Shown: positions 1 through 11,685 of the stretch, one piece after another
Numbering within the stretch: position 1 is the first letter of the stretch
Layout of the letters: each line of letters opens with the position of its first letter
Assembly: GCF_000149955.1 (NCBI RefSeq)
Contig: NC_030995.1
Location: 2,187,453-2,251,452 of the forward strand
DNA: 64,000 bases
Source of the DNA: Fusarium oxysporum f. sp. lycopersici 4287
Taxonomy: Eukaryota > Ascomycota > Sordariomycetes > Hypocreales > Nectriaceae
Reading direction: 5' to 3'
Notes under the pieces: model-generated
Databases searched by the model: none
What the model saw: only the letters and a program-made list of their open reading frames with translations
Told to the model about the DNA's origin: nothing
Position numbers and translations under genes: made by a program

Positions 1-283
1 TTGGTGTAGTAGGTCTGGATCCCCTTAGAGATGAGGCACTTCTGTATGGCAAGATGTTGGCAGAAGCTGGGTGAGTAGCTGATGGTATAATTTGTACGTT
101 GGAGGGTGACTGACGTGTTACAGTGTTCCAACAGACGTCAGCCTATTCTTGGGGCTACCCCACGGTTTTAGATCGCACGAGGAGAAATTATCGGCGTTCA
201 ATAGATGGGATAAGGTCATAGAGGATGGTGTTGGATGGATTTTATCGGCACCTTTGTGTAGCGAGTTTCATGTAAAGACATAA
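1..283 (+). CDS. Alpha/beta hydrolase (esterase/lipase, Abhydrolase_3 type), C-terminal end only
   Basis: This is the 3' end of a gene entering from the left edge. Coding is seen at 3-70 and 124-283 (stop TAA 281-283), joined across a GT-AG intron at 71-123. The first exon reads GVVGLDPLRDEALLYGKML and the second continues VPTDVSLFLGLPHGF. In the hormone-sensitive-lipase/Abhydrolase_3 family, D-x-L-R-D-E carries the catalytic Asp and the HGF block carries the catalytic His, so the last two members of the triad are visible and the Ser lies outside the window. The expected role is hydrolysis of an ester or lactone; the substrate is unknown. It converges with the amino acid permease, whose stop is 107 bases away. 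Confidence 0.8.
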
Positions 284-389
284 ATTAGGCAAGTCATTTA
301 ATGCAGTAATCATTATATAACGCCATTGTCGCGCCTCTAGGATACACAATCTACCAGTCGCTATGCAAACACCATAAAATGCAAGTACA

Positions 390-2274
390 TTAACAGAGAA
401 ACCGATAGACCTTTTTCCACTTGGGCCACCCATGTCGTTCTTCCCGCTCTTGCTCAGTCATAACATGCACACGAAAGTATCTCCGCCCCGTCACCACATC
501 CATATCCGGTAGACGCACAATCTGCGTACGATACCAAACCTTATGAGATACGTAAAACAACAAGATGATGGGTATCGCCAAAACTTTCAAAAAGAAATTT
601 TGTGTAAGTCCAGATGCGCTCCTGTCAATACCGGGCTCATAAACAGGCGAGACCGCGATCCAAATCTGAGAGGCTAACACAAGAATGTATCCAACAAAAG
701 CAAACCACGCTCCTGCGACGCCAACGTGAGACTTGAACGGTAGTTGTTCCAGCGTATGCGCGTTGTAATACCAAGCCCTTCGAAACCGGATATAACATAA
801 ACAGATGCTTCCCCACGTAAACAAAGTGCTCAATGCACTGATAGAGAGAAGCCAATTGAAGATAGAATCGTGAAAACTGACATCAGCGAGAAATGCGAGT
901 AGACCGATGCACGATGCAAACAGGATTGCCATAAGCGGACGGCCTTGACGATCCACGTATGCAAAGATCTGCGGCGCATGCGATTGTTCAGCCAAAGCAG
1001 CTAAAGTTCTCGACGATCCAAAAACCGCTGAATTCCCAACACTGATCACTGCAACAAGGATGATTGCATTCATGATACTCGGAAGCAGAGAAGTCCCAGC
1101 CTTCTCAATCGCAATGACGAACGGACTCGCCGTCGCATCAGCGACGTTATCACCACCGACAAGTCTTTTATCGTCAGAAGGTACCAACAACCCAACCAGC
1201 AATAGCGTAACGATGTAAAATATCGTGATACGCCAGAAAACCTGCTTGATCGCCGTCGGTAATGATTTTCGCGGATTCGCTGTCTCGGCAGCGGCGAGAC
1301 CGATGAGCTCTGTGCCTGTGAAGGAGAATGCAGATGTAACGAGGACGCTGCAAAAGCCCTTGAAGCCGTTGTTGAAGGGGCCTGGGTTACGCCAGTACAT
1401 GCCGCCGATGTAACCACTCTCGGGCTCCCCACCGACATTTATCACGATGGCGAGTAATCTAAACTGTCAGTATCGGGAGAGCCGGGAGGAGATTGACGTA
1501 CATGAAGCCAACGATGGCGGTGATCTTGATAAGAGAAAAGATAAACTCAGCCTCGCCATATGTCTTGACGCCAAAAAGGTTGATAACGACAATAGCGAAG
1601 AGAAAAATAGCGACGAATATGGACTTTGTCAGATCCGGATTCCAGTACCCTATCGTGAACGCCCCAGCGATTATCTCCAGCGGTAGAATGAACAGCCATT
1701 GTAAACAGTAACTGCAACAGTTAGTAAAGGCAAATCAGAGATTTTCAGTCAGCTTACTTCCAACCCATGGCAAACCCCCAAGACGGATCCAAAAACCTCG
1801 TCGAAAACGCCGAAAACGAGCCCGCGATAGGAAACATGACACATAACTCCCCAAGACACTGCATAGTACAATACTGCATCGCCCCGAGCAGTAAATATGA
1901 GATCAACAAACTGGCTGGTCCGCCTCTGTAAAGCGATGCACCCGACGCGACGAACAATCCAGTTCCTACACCACGTTAGCCGAGATTTGCCGAGATGGAA
2001 AGTCAGGCTTACCAATCGCACCGCCGAAGGCAATCATTTGCAGATGGCGACCTTTTAATTCTCGCGCAAGCGCTGTATTTGCCGTTTTCGCATTGGCGGC
2101 GCGTAGGTCGTAGTAGCGCTCTGGTGCGTCAGTGGGATGATAGCCTGGGAGAGGATCTGCGCGCCGGAAGCTATGGAGCCATGAAGTCCGTGGTTTATGG
2201 GCGTGTATGCTCCACGAGGAGCCCATTTCTATATTGAGCGTTTGCATTGTTTGCGCATCGCGGGGATCTTTCAT
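390..2274 (-). CDS. Amino acid permease (YAT/AAP family)
   Basis: A plasma-membrane amino acid/proton symporter of 582 residues, the normal length for fungal YAT permeases. Exons on the minus strand are 2013-2274, 1758-1965, 1502-1711 and 390-1458, with three GT-AG introns of 47, 46 and 43 bases. The first splice restores the family signature GGAIGTGLFVASG at the start of TM1. Later blocks include ISYLLLGAMQYCTMQCLGEL, FTIGYWNPDL and SAFSFTGTELIGLAAAETANPRK, the last being the conserved loop seen in GAP1/DIP5-like permeases. About 12 hydrophobic segments are present, with a hydrophilic N-terminus of about 85 residues and a short cytosolic tail ending KKVYRFLC. Exact substrate cannot be told from sequence alone. 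Confidence 0.93.
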
Positions 2275-2991
2275 CGTTGGTTGCGGGGGATGAAAGGATG
2301 AAAGATGGCAGTTGCGGAGGGAATTGGGGTAGCGAATGACGTTACAACGGGGGTTGGATGCCGATCATTTGTAACCATGAAGAAAAGTCTTCAAAGGGCG
2401 TTCTGGAAGGCTTCTAGAAGGACTTTTGGGATATGCGCGGTTTACTTCGGGTGCAGATTGTCGGGACGGGGAACCAATGATGGGCTACGAGTATGCCAAA
2501 AGAGGACTAACAGAACGCCAAAATGCACTCTTGCTTGTGAAGATCAGGAGAATTAATGCGGCACAGTGAGAAAGTAATTGAAAGAAGATAAATGCGATTG
2601 AGGAGAGATAATTGAGGAGGGGAAAGGAGCACAACGTTTCACTTGCGTGGGATCAGCGAGATTCCACTTGGTTCGTGCACTGTTACTGGGTCAAGTTTAT
2701 TGCCTCACTCTGTAACTCTCGTCAATTCTCATGCCATTCTGTACCTGGAAGGTGATTCACTGGACATGTCAAGTCGTCCCCCATCTTGTTCTGCCCATGG
2801 GGAAGGGAATCTGGCCATATCCACACTGGGTCCGGGGATGGTCCTGGTCCCTGAAGCCATCGTGGTGAACTATTACGTACAATAAACGGTCGCTTACATG
2901 AGAGGATCATGTAATCGCTGACAAGCCATCAACGGTATCAACAAAGTAAATCGTAATTATTTTCATGTCCTAATATACATAATTATCGCAT
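2275..2991. other. Intergenic: permease promoter and 3' flank of the rhodopsin-like gene
   Basis: Both neighbours are on the minus strand, so this 717-bp stretch holds the permease 5' region and the end of the next transcription unit. Only short open frames without family resemblance occur. I see no RNA gene or repeat. Confidence 0.6.
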
Positions 2992-4248
2992 TCAATTATC
3001 CCTCGTCGGCTGCGCGCGCTGAACCTGTCTAGATCCTCCCGCGATAACAGCCGTCGGCGGTTGCTGATACGCAAACTCATCACGGTCCATCGACCCAGTC
3101 AATTGATCCCGCGTAATAAGCGAATCGTGACTCTGCGTCGGACTAACAGGTCTTTCACCCGACTTTCGCAAATCTTCATCTTTAGAAATCGAATCGCTTG
3201 TGTCATGCGACTTTGCCCAGATCCCCTCTGTCGTGCGAACATGATCCTCATCCTCCCACTGACTATGTGCCGTGCGGGTAAGTTTCGTAGGTTGTGATTG
3301 AGAGCGCGAGTTGGAATAGCCGGAGTAGCTGTTTGACTCTTTGAACTTCTTGCGCTTGACACCGCTGTCGCGGAGGAATGAGCCTAGCGCGACGATGTTG
3401 CCGACTGCTGTGGCGGCGAGGATCTCAATTGATGCCCACATTGTACGAACGACTTGACTCCCGTTTGCTTCGATGATGCGGGGTATACGATATAATGTAA
3501 TACCGACAGTGAGCAAACCGAAGCTGAAGAGCATGATGAGAAGGACCTTGCGCTTGGTGGCGATTTGGGTGGAGAGGATGATGGGAATGGGAAAGGCGAT
3601 GAGTACAAGATCGGTAAAGGCGTTGCAAGCGCCCATGGTGAGCATTTGCACGAAGCCCTGACGGCACTGAGGCCCAGGGTCGGGTGTGACCTGCCAGTAA
3701 TGAGGGAAAGGTTGGCATTCTGCAAGGTCGCTTATAACAACGGCGAGGAATGTAGCGGCGAGTGTTGCGCGCATGGCGTGGATCATTATGCGATGTGACC
3801 TGCGTCGAGTAGCACCAGCAAGACGTTCAAAGAACTCAAGCGTCGTAAGTTTAAGGATCCAAAGACTAAAACGTCATTAGCTTTATGCTCATCGGCCGGT
3901 GATGCGGACTTACATGGAAGCATAGAAGACTCGACTCGCAAGCACCATCTTACTCCCAACGATCCTCTTATCGATATCCTCAGCACTCAACTTCAATCCA
4001 TCCAAGTTGACATTATTCGTTCCATTCTTGAGCACGAAATGAACACAAACAGCTCGTAGTACCAGCGGTATAAGTGCACCAGCAGCGATCTTATCCTCCT
4101 TGAGTAACTTCTCGACTCGTACGTATCGACCCGACATTCGCGTCAGGATGATCGCCACACAAAAGACCGTGATCCACCATGATACAAGCAGCGTCGGCTT
4201 ATCCTCGTAGAACTGGCGCGCATCGGGGGCGTCCGAGTAGAGCGGCAT
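2992..4248 (-). CDS. Rhodopsin-domain integral membrane protein (PTH11/SAT4-like)
   Basis: A predicted seven-transmembrane protein of 402 residues. Exons are 3914-4248 and 2992-3865, separated by a 48-base GT-AG intron; the splice produces FYASILWILKLTTLEFFERL, the usual TM3 region of this family. The block CQPFPHYWQVTPDPGPQC followed by GFVQMLTMGACNAFTDLVLI is the characteristic extracellular loop and TM5 of the fungal rhodopsin domain (Pfam Rhodopsin_Fungal). No N-terminal CFEM domain is present. The C-terminal 120 residues are hydrophilic, rich in Ser/Thr/Gln and probably cytosolic. Members are orphan receptor-like proteins, a few of which act in host-surface sensing. The ligand and coupling of this one are unknown. 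Confidence 0.87.
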
Positions 4249-6595
4249 ACTGGAGGGCTATGGCCCTTAGAGCCTGTAACGTAAGGTAGAATGAACCAGA
4301 TAGAAAGTTTTTAACAATCAAGGCAAAGCAAAAGCAAAAACGAGGGGAATGCGGGACATTAATGAACAATGGATCGACCGAAAACTGTAGCAAGGGGTGC
4401 AGAATGCCCCCTGGCCAACTTTATCAGGGCCGAGACAATTCGAGGCCAGACTAAGCGGCGCAGTTGGCTGCAGTTCGATACGGTTGAGGTGATGGCGGCA
4501 CGTCAATGGAGTTTGACGCCAGGGGCATGCAGCCACTAAAAGCCTCCATCATGGGCGAGTCGTTGACCAAAAGGATAATTGGCTCGATCTCGAACCAATG
4601 ACAATTCGTCAAGGGATCACATATGAAACTGTTACCGATAGCTCGGACAAATACATCGTATCACCTCTTGCGACACCGGTGCCTCAACTGTCAATTATGC
4701 CTGAGCGCAATGCTTTATTTCAGTTCTTGGCGACGTGCAGCGATTGCGAAGCCGGCACTGGTGCTGGAATGCGGTTTGGCGTTATGGGCCAGGCACACGG
4801 CGACTTTCCCCTTCCAGAAATTGCTAAAGATTGTGGCGGCAGGGATACAGCAGTTGAAGCCAGCAAAAGGAGAGGGAAGAATGGTCTGATAAGCTGCAAA
4901 TAACTGATTGCGTCTTCAATCTGAGTCAGCCAGAATGCGCTATAATTTCCCCTGATAACGATGAATTCCTCCGGGCCAATTGTTCGGTGCTGTTGGTTCA
5001 GACTCCCTCGCTGACACGTGGGAATTGAACGCCCTAATCACAAGCTCAAGATCCAGTCCCGTCGGCATCAACAAGCCACTTCATTCAACATCATTTAAAC
5101 GTCGCGGCAATCTGCTCGTTTAAAGAATCTGGGGAAATAAGGCTTTTACTCATAAACCGTTCACGAAAATCTGGGGAAAACGTCGTGTTCGTAGGGCCAG
5201 CCATAGAAAAGTCTTGTCGTTACATAAAGGAGACGTAACAGTTTGACCTTTCGCTGAAAAATTAGCCCCCCCCCCCCCCTGCAGAAAGATACGGTGGAGT
5301 CGCGTTGTGGATGCCCCCCTCAAAACTTTTTCGGCCATTTATCTCGGATCATTCGGTTCTGCACTTCGCTGGTAATTACCTAGACCACAATTGCACCGAA
5401 ACTATCTTTTATTAATTCTTGAACCGCTCCATTCTCGAAGACTTTGGCTTTGTTCTTTTCTTCACTAATTGTTTTTAAGCGCGTCGATAGTGTCAGGCTA
5501 GAAGAAGTGGTGTCATATGCCTCAAGCCACGAATTAACAGCTGGGCAATATTCACGTTTCACTCTTGACCGACCCATTATCACCACATTTATGCATCCGA
5601 TTCATCCGGATATATTTATCCCTTCTTGTCGTCGCAATTGAAACCCTCCATCGTCAAATTACCAGTCCCATGGAGATGCTTTGACAGTCCCGCGGCTTGG
5701 CACCACCCCGAAATAGAGAGGCGGGTCTAACGCTCAGAACGGGGTGATCCTCCGGGTAGCTAACGGTATGTGCACGCTATCGCTTGTTAGTGAGACAGAA
5801 AACGGCAGCTGGGCTTATCAAGGTTCAGCTGTCAGTTAGCTGCGTCGACTATCCGCATCTAGAATACTACTCGTCTTAGTCTGTTAATTCCGCGGTTTTG
5901 CGTCTTGTGATATCGGCTCTTGGAACAGATTTGGTGTTGCTGCGTTGCCACCGGCAAGAGGTTTCCGTGATAAGGGGTCGATATTGATTGTGCCGAATTG
6001 ACTGTTGTAATTCAAGATGGTACTGCTGCATAAACTGGCTGGTATTGCTCCTACGATTGAATTTCCTCGTTCAGGTCAGTCAAACAGCAAGCCTGTCGCT
6101 ACTTTCATTCATCGACGATTTCCCAGCGTCGTGTTGTTTTCTCAAAGATAGCAAACCAGAAGAAAGAATTATGAAATAAAATGTATACAACAGTGACATG
6201 CTCCAGTCAATCAGCCTGAGCTGATCCATCGCTCCTGGGGTTGCCAATTGGACAGCAGGCAATATCCCATACTTCCCCAAAGCTATGGTCGTATTCATAC
6301 CGCTCCATCGGTTCGGGCCCTTCAAGCCACGTGGTTTGAAATGCCCCCTGCCGCGGAATCAGATGTCAAAGAACGGAGACGCTGCCAAGAAGCTATCACT
6401 TTCAGCTGTCATGCAAGCACCTTGCAATACGACCTTAAAACATGAAGTTGATATCCAAAGGAGGTTGGCTTCTTGGCAATCTTGTACAAAAACGGTATAC
6501 AGCTCGAGTATCCTTCGGCAGATGAAACCAGTTCTTGCATTGATCGACCTCTATTTCCAGAACCGTAAAATCGTTTATTTCCGCTCTGGTCAAGC
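4249..6595. other. 2.3-kb intergenic stretch, no convincing gene
   Basis: Open frames here are short, mutually overlapping on both strands and without recognisable domains. A run of 14 C occurs at 5266-5279. No tRNA or transposon ends are evident. The region lies between the 5' end of the rhodopsin-like gene and the 3' end of the amidase gene. Confidence 0.5.
5266..5279. repeat. Poly-C tract (14 C)
   Basis: An uninterrupted homopolymer in intergenic DNA. Length may be imprecise because such runs are prone to sequencing error. Confidence 0.9.
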
Positions 6596-8636
6596 TTACG
6601 CTGTCTTGATTGCGCTCTGAACGACTGCATGGACTATTCGAGCTATGGCTAAGCACTTCTCCTCCTCGAACCTTCGCCCTACGATTTGTACCCCTACTGG
6701 AGCCCCGTCATACAAATCTGCGTCGTCTTTAGGAGTTAGCCAAAATTATCTTCTCCAAAAGCTGGGTAATGGAGCATTAAGTGAGGTGTAATCCCAAGAG
6801 ACTCACAAGCTTGCCAATTCTTCCTATCCATATCCCCCAACGGTTCATACCCCTCATCAAAAACATCAATCTTCTTATCGGCTCTGATCGTGGGAATAAC
6901 AACAGCCGTATAATTCGTCAAATTCATCGCATCAGTATACGCTGTATCCATTTTAGTACTAAACACATGAAGCAGTGCCTCACACTACTAACCTCCGTGG
7001 TAGAACTTCCCCGGTATCACAGCTGCATGAGGCGCTACAGGCATTAGAACGGCGTCTACGATCTGATCTATGATTTGTTAATATGACGGCTAGATTTGGG
7101 CGATGATAGGATACCATCTGAGTCGGCGGTGGAGTTCCAGTAATCGGAATACTGCTGCTCGAACTCGAGGCCCTGGGTGGTTAGGTCCTGATACTTGAGT
7201 AATTCCGTCGGGGTTTTAAGCTTGAGACCGTCTCGTAGGTCTGGGATTAGAGGTTCGCAGGATCGATTGAGGTGCTGGTGGATGTCGTGCGCTCCGTCTG
7301 CGCTGAGGAATCCCCCCTGTAGCATTTTGTCAGCGTATTCACAGGTTCAAGTTGTGAGTAACTTGCGTGAATGTTTGTTGCCGTTTCGTGCGATGGTGGT
7401 TTCCAGTCAATGACCTGTTATTCGTCAGCCGTAAGTCCTTGACTAACCTATTCGTGCGCACCTTGTGCCCAGCTTTCTTCAGCGCCTCAACCACTGCCTT
7501 CAACCCACGGAGAACAGGCGGATGTAGTCCAATCATACCATCGCGCCAAAGTACTCCCATCTTCAGTGGCCTCTCACCAAACTTCGCGTTGCCTTTATCA
7601 TCCGCTCTTCTCTGATACGACTCCGCCACGTCTTGTCGAAAAGGAATCGGTATAACAGCCGGATCCTTCAACCAAGGCTCTCTCCCAAGAACAGCTTTGA
7701 ACATCACCTCCAGCGCATCAATCGACGTCGCCATAAATCCAATCGCAGACCGATATGTATCCTGTCCAGGATTCGTATTCGCCACATCCCGATAACTCAG
7801 TCGATTCGACGTTGGCTTTATCGAATATATTCCGCAAAAACCAGCTGGTATTCGGAGCGATCCACCAATGTCTGTACCTACTCCAACTGAACTTCCGCCT
7901 AATGCCATGAGAGCCGCTTCACCTCCAGACGAACCGCCACACGACAAGTTCTGATTTATTGGATTCAATGTCTGGCCGATGATATTGTTCTTGGTCTCGC
8001 CAAAGAGGAGGGTTTGAGGGAGACTTGTTTTGCAGTATAGCACTGCTCCGAGGGAGAGTAGCTCGGTGACGATCTGGCTCTCGACCGTGTGCGTTTTGTC
8101 AGGATCAATACCCAGGTTACCGCCTATCCAACCAACGTAGCCCATTGTTGTATCGACGCCTTTCACGTGGAATTGGTCTTTGAGACTGATAGGTAGACCA
8201 TGAAGAGGTCCAAGCGTCGTTCCATGTTTGGCGAAGTAATCGTCCAGATACCGGGCGCGTTCCAGAGCTTGATCAAAGAAGATTTCATGAAGACAATTAT
8301 TCTGCCACATAAGCTTAGCTATATGATTTTGCGAGCGGGCAACTTCATGTTAAAACTTACGACTTGATGAGCGACCGCCGCTCGTTGACAAAATGCCCCC
8401 ACGACCATCGTCGTTGTGAGTTCTTGTTTGGATATAGCATTTAAAATACCAACAGTCTTTAGGGACGTGATAAAAACTGCTTCTTTGCAAAGGAACTGTT
8501 CGATGAAAGATCCGGTTATGTCGCGCTGGCAGTGAGCTCGTTCGAGGTCCTCTAAGGATAATCTCCACTCCAGAGGGATCTTGTCTAGGGTCGCGGCGCG
8601 TTTGGCTGATGCTCGAGCCTCCCACGTTTCCTTCAT
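6596..8636 (-). CDS. Amidase (acetamidase-like, amidase signature family)
   Basis: A 572-residue amidase hydrolysing a carboxamide to acid and ammonia. Seven exons: 8361-8636, 7462-8313, 7367-7414, 7115-7316, 6993-7067, 6807-6941, 6596-6726. The Ser-cisSer-Lys triad is visible: Lys137 in GLPISLKD, Ser220 in CGGSSGGE and Ser244 in GTDIGGSLRIPA, with the 24-residue Ser-Ser spacing expected for the family. The C-terminal exon carries YDGAPVGVQIVGRR, another conserved block. The third intron (7317-7366) has a GC donor (GCAAGT); canonical alternatives break the frame or delete GGFLSAD. The first acceptor reads AAG, a less usual choice. The intron at 6942-6992 uses a TACTAA branch box. Resembles AmdS-type enzymes of nitrogen scavenging. 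The substrate is not determined. Confidence 0.9.
7317..7366 (-). other. GC-AG intron in the amidase gene
   Basis: Minus-strand donor CAC|GCAAGT, branch CTGAC, acceptor CTACAG|GGG, 50 bases, phase 0. It joins ETATNIH to GGFLSADGAHDIHQ in frame. A GT donor four bases downstream (A|GTTACT) shifts the frame. Confidence 0.75.
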
Positions 8637-9294
8637 TTTGACGCAAGAAATCAGAAGGAAGAGGGAATTTTATGCCAAAGGATGAAAGAACTCAGATTAT
8701 GGAGACATCGGCTGAGGCTGCGTAATGCCGTCCAGTCGATGAAGCGAGCATGAGAATGAATGACGACGACATCTGCAGCTGTAATACATGTGATGAAAAT
8801 AGCTTAGCACGGATGTCAAGTTCGGATCTCTTCATTAATAATATAACTCTTTTTTTTTTTTATTCTTATTCTTTTTCTTTCTGCCTAAACAGATCGCTTT
8901 CCCAAATGCTTTCTTGTGAAGAAGTGATTGTCGGAACACGAAGGGTCTACACTCCGCAAACGTTGAACAAATCTCGCTTCCGCCAAGACCATAAACGGGA
9001 CCATGTCTTCCACCACTTGCAGCAAATAGTCCCGCCATAACCAAACGTTCCGCCTGTCTTTCTGAGGCCGATGCATGAAGGCGTAGTTTCCCGCTATAAA
9101 ATCAGTCATATGCCTTGACAACTCCATCCTTGACTCTGCGACCTGCGGGTTGCTCAAGATCTCTTAGCCGCGAACTCGATCTCAGCCATGGCAAATACAA
9201 GCAAACAAAACATCATGCCTTTAAAGTGAGACGTGAGACCAAGTTTCGAAATCCTCAATCACAAAGCTCACACCATAATCGAATTCATCTCATT
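8637..9294. other. Intergenic: amidase promoter and F-box gene 3' flank
   Basis: 658 bp with a T-rich tract around 8850-8880. No supported gene is seen. A 90-residue open frame on the minus strand (8885-9157) shows no family resemblance. Confidence 0.5.
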
Positions 9295-10900
9295 TTATGC
9301 CCCTCGCGGACCTTTTCCATAGCGACGATAGCGCTCCTTCACCTCGCCGGACTCCCTGTTCTCGGCCACAGTCATCGTTACTGCCCTAAAGCGGACACCG
9401 GCAGAACGAGCAAGCGTTTTTGTCGAAAAGGACTCTTTAGTTGTCCAGGCCTCTCCGAGAAATGGTCCTACCATGTATAACGCAGTAAGGGCAGTCTTCG
9501 CCTCCTTCACATACTGGAGATAGTCGGTCACCATCCGCTTGATGTCCTTGATATTCCAGCCCCAGTATGGCTGTCTGTGTAGGTCATCTGTCAAGCTCAG
9601 AAACACGACTGATTTCGGGATCACGTATTGTAGCGGTGAGGTGTGCGTCCCATGCGACGGGCCATTGATGAAGATCCACGGAATGAAAACGATTCGAAGA
9701 TTAGAAAAGTCATGTAGCTTCAGAGGGGAACCTTGAAGACCCAAAGGACAAAGCGTATTTTGCTTCACGACGTCAGTGTTGTCGATGGCGAGGAGCTCCA
9801 GCCATCTGAGTTTGAGCCGGTGACCTTCGAGGGAATTCCGCAGTGTGCTCAGATCCAGTGTCAGAGGCTGAGTGTAGCTATCCCCTGTCTTTGAATGCCA
9901 GGCATAAGTATATGCCAGGTTTGTGAGGTTGGGTGCGAGGGACAGAATCTGCTCAAGCTCGGCTTCGCCAATCCTTTTCAGGTCTAGCCGGCTCAGATGT
10001 TCCAACTTCTTGCCAGCCACGACGGGCCATGAATCCTCAGGGAAGCTGCCAGAGATGTAGAGCCTATCAAGCATATGAAGATGAAAGAAGCTTTGGAAAA
10101 CGTTGGTGAAGTCGAAGCGTCTATGGTAATAAGTTGCGGCGTGGTTGTTCACAGTAACATCGCGGAGATACTCGAACTTGTGCAAGCTGCTGGTATTTAA
10201 AGCAGTGAGGTGCTGAGGCTCGAACAGCAGTCGGAGATAGTGAACCTCAACAGAGAAGTCTTCACCAAGATAGATCGTTCTGACTCTAGGCGTAAGGGCC
10301 ACCAGAAGCGCCACTATAGAATCAACTTGACCCCCGAGGAAGCATTTCGCCCAGCCAATTGCGTCTTCGAGACCCGAAGAGCGAATCAGCTCCACTGCTT
10401 TTCCCTTGTCGTTTCGTGTGAGGCGGGTAAGACGAGTGGTCGGGATCACATCAACTTTTCTTGCGGGAAAGTCATATCCATCGAAGCGCAGATGCTGAAC
10501 AGCCTGGGCAAGATCAGGCCGCGCGAGAAGGGTCCGGACCACGAGGACCAGTGGGTTGGGTTCGCCTTTAGTACCGCGGGTAGGACAACTGACATCCACT
10601 TCCTTGTGAAGAATCGGCTGGGCGATATTGGCGAGATGCCTGTTGACAAGCGACAAGGCCATCAAGTCCTCCTTGAATAGAAAGGCCAAGACGCTGAGTT
10701 GGATCTCGACGGGGCAAGCAAGAAGTAGCGAGAGCTTTCTGTGCAAAGGTCAGAACAACGGCATGGATTGATAGAGTAACGTACCCAGGAGTTTGTGCTC
10801 TTCGCCTTTTAGGTATAGAGAGAGGTATGCTCCAGTCACAGTCATCCAAGTGACGGCGCGTCATGGTGGATTTACCAAAGAACTTGAGGAGTCGAGACAT
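9295..10900 (-). CDS. F-box protein with variable C-terminal region
   Basis: Predicted 519 residues from exons 10785-10900 and 9295-10738, joined over a 46-base GT-AG intron. After the splice the sequence runs LACPVEIQLSVLAFLFKEDL then MALSLVNRHLANIAQPILHK, a recognisable F-box (Leu-Pro-like start, EIQ, L-x-L-x-x-VN) at about residues 42-80. F-box proteins recruit substrates to SCF ubiquitin ligases through Skp1. The remaining 430 residues contain leucine-rich stretches such as LEHLSRLDLKRIGEAELEQI and NLTNLAYTYAW, suggestive of degenerate LRRs, but no named domain. Translation could also start at the Met 12 codons later. The substrate is unknown; many such genes are lineage-specific in Fusarium. 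Confidence 0.8.
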
Positions 10901-11685
10901 GATGAACCAAGAAAAAGGACCAGGTAACTATCAAAACAGGCGATGTCGCTTTTGCTTTGAGAGCAAATGTAAAAACAAGTTGAGGCGACGTCGTAAGTTT
11001 GTTTTGAGTTGGGTTGGACTTGAAGTTGTTTACCTGCGTCATGTGGGATCGCAGTGAATGAAAACAATACAGCTGCAGTGTCAAACAGCTGCCAGACAAT
11101 TATGCACTTCACATACAGCTATTATTGAATGGCGATGAGATTTTCACGTACACGGTGAGGCTGAGGATGAAAGAAGACATCATCATTAAATTGTTGCTGT
11201 CTTGAAAAGTTCTACCCGTACCACGATTCAATGCCTCCACCAAACAACACGAATTTCACATAGCCATTTCAGTTTTCATCACAACGAATAATGGCATTTT
11301 CCCGAATGGGTTGGAGAGATCTTACAGTCAGAGACTGAACAAGAAGCTCAGCTGTCAATCCAAGAACGGTTAGACCGTTAGCTCGATGTCAGAGTCAGTT
11401 GCATTGGCTCGTCTACTTTCGTTGAAGTCGTGAAGATGAACCAATTTCACGGTAAAACATGTCAAGCAAATTCACCAGAGACAAAGTCAAAAGATGTGAT
11501 CCGCAATATCCTTGATTTAAGTATTATCCACTATGAAGTAAAGTATATAAGGAGTGTAACGATGTGCAGCGAAGTAAGCGTGCTATTTCCAGGCCAAAGG
11601 CAATCTCATAAGATCATCAGAGCCTCTTTCAGGCTGTCCTCCACCAAGTAGCTATTCCCCTCCATCTCCCCCGATTCAGTACCTT
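10901..11685. other. Intergenic: 5' region of the F-box gene, 3' flank of the repeat-protein gene
   Basis: 785 bp with only short open frames. No repeats, tRNA or other signal was recognised. Confidence 0.5.

Noticed and set aside
4570..4605. Second tRNA-like B box on the minus strand (GGTTCGAGATC)
   Set aside because: The flanking bases do not form a T stem or an acceptor stem.
6942..6992. Shorter amidase intron ending at the TTTAG near 6958
   Set aside because: It would be about 34 bases and breaks the frame. The acceptor after GATACAG gives 51 bases, a TACTAA branch and an in-frame HGAYTDAMN.
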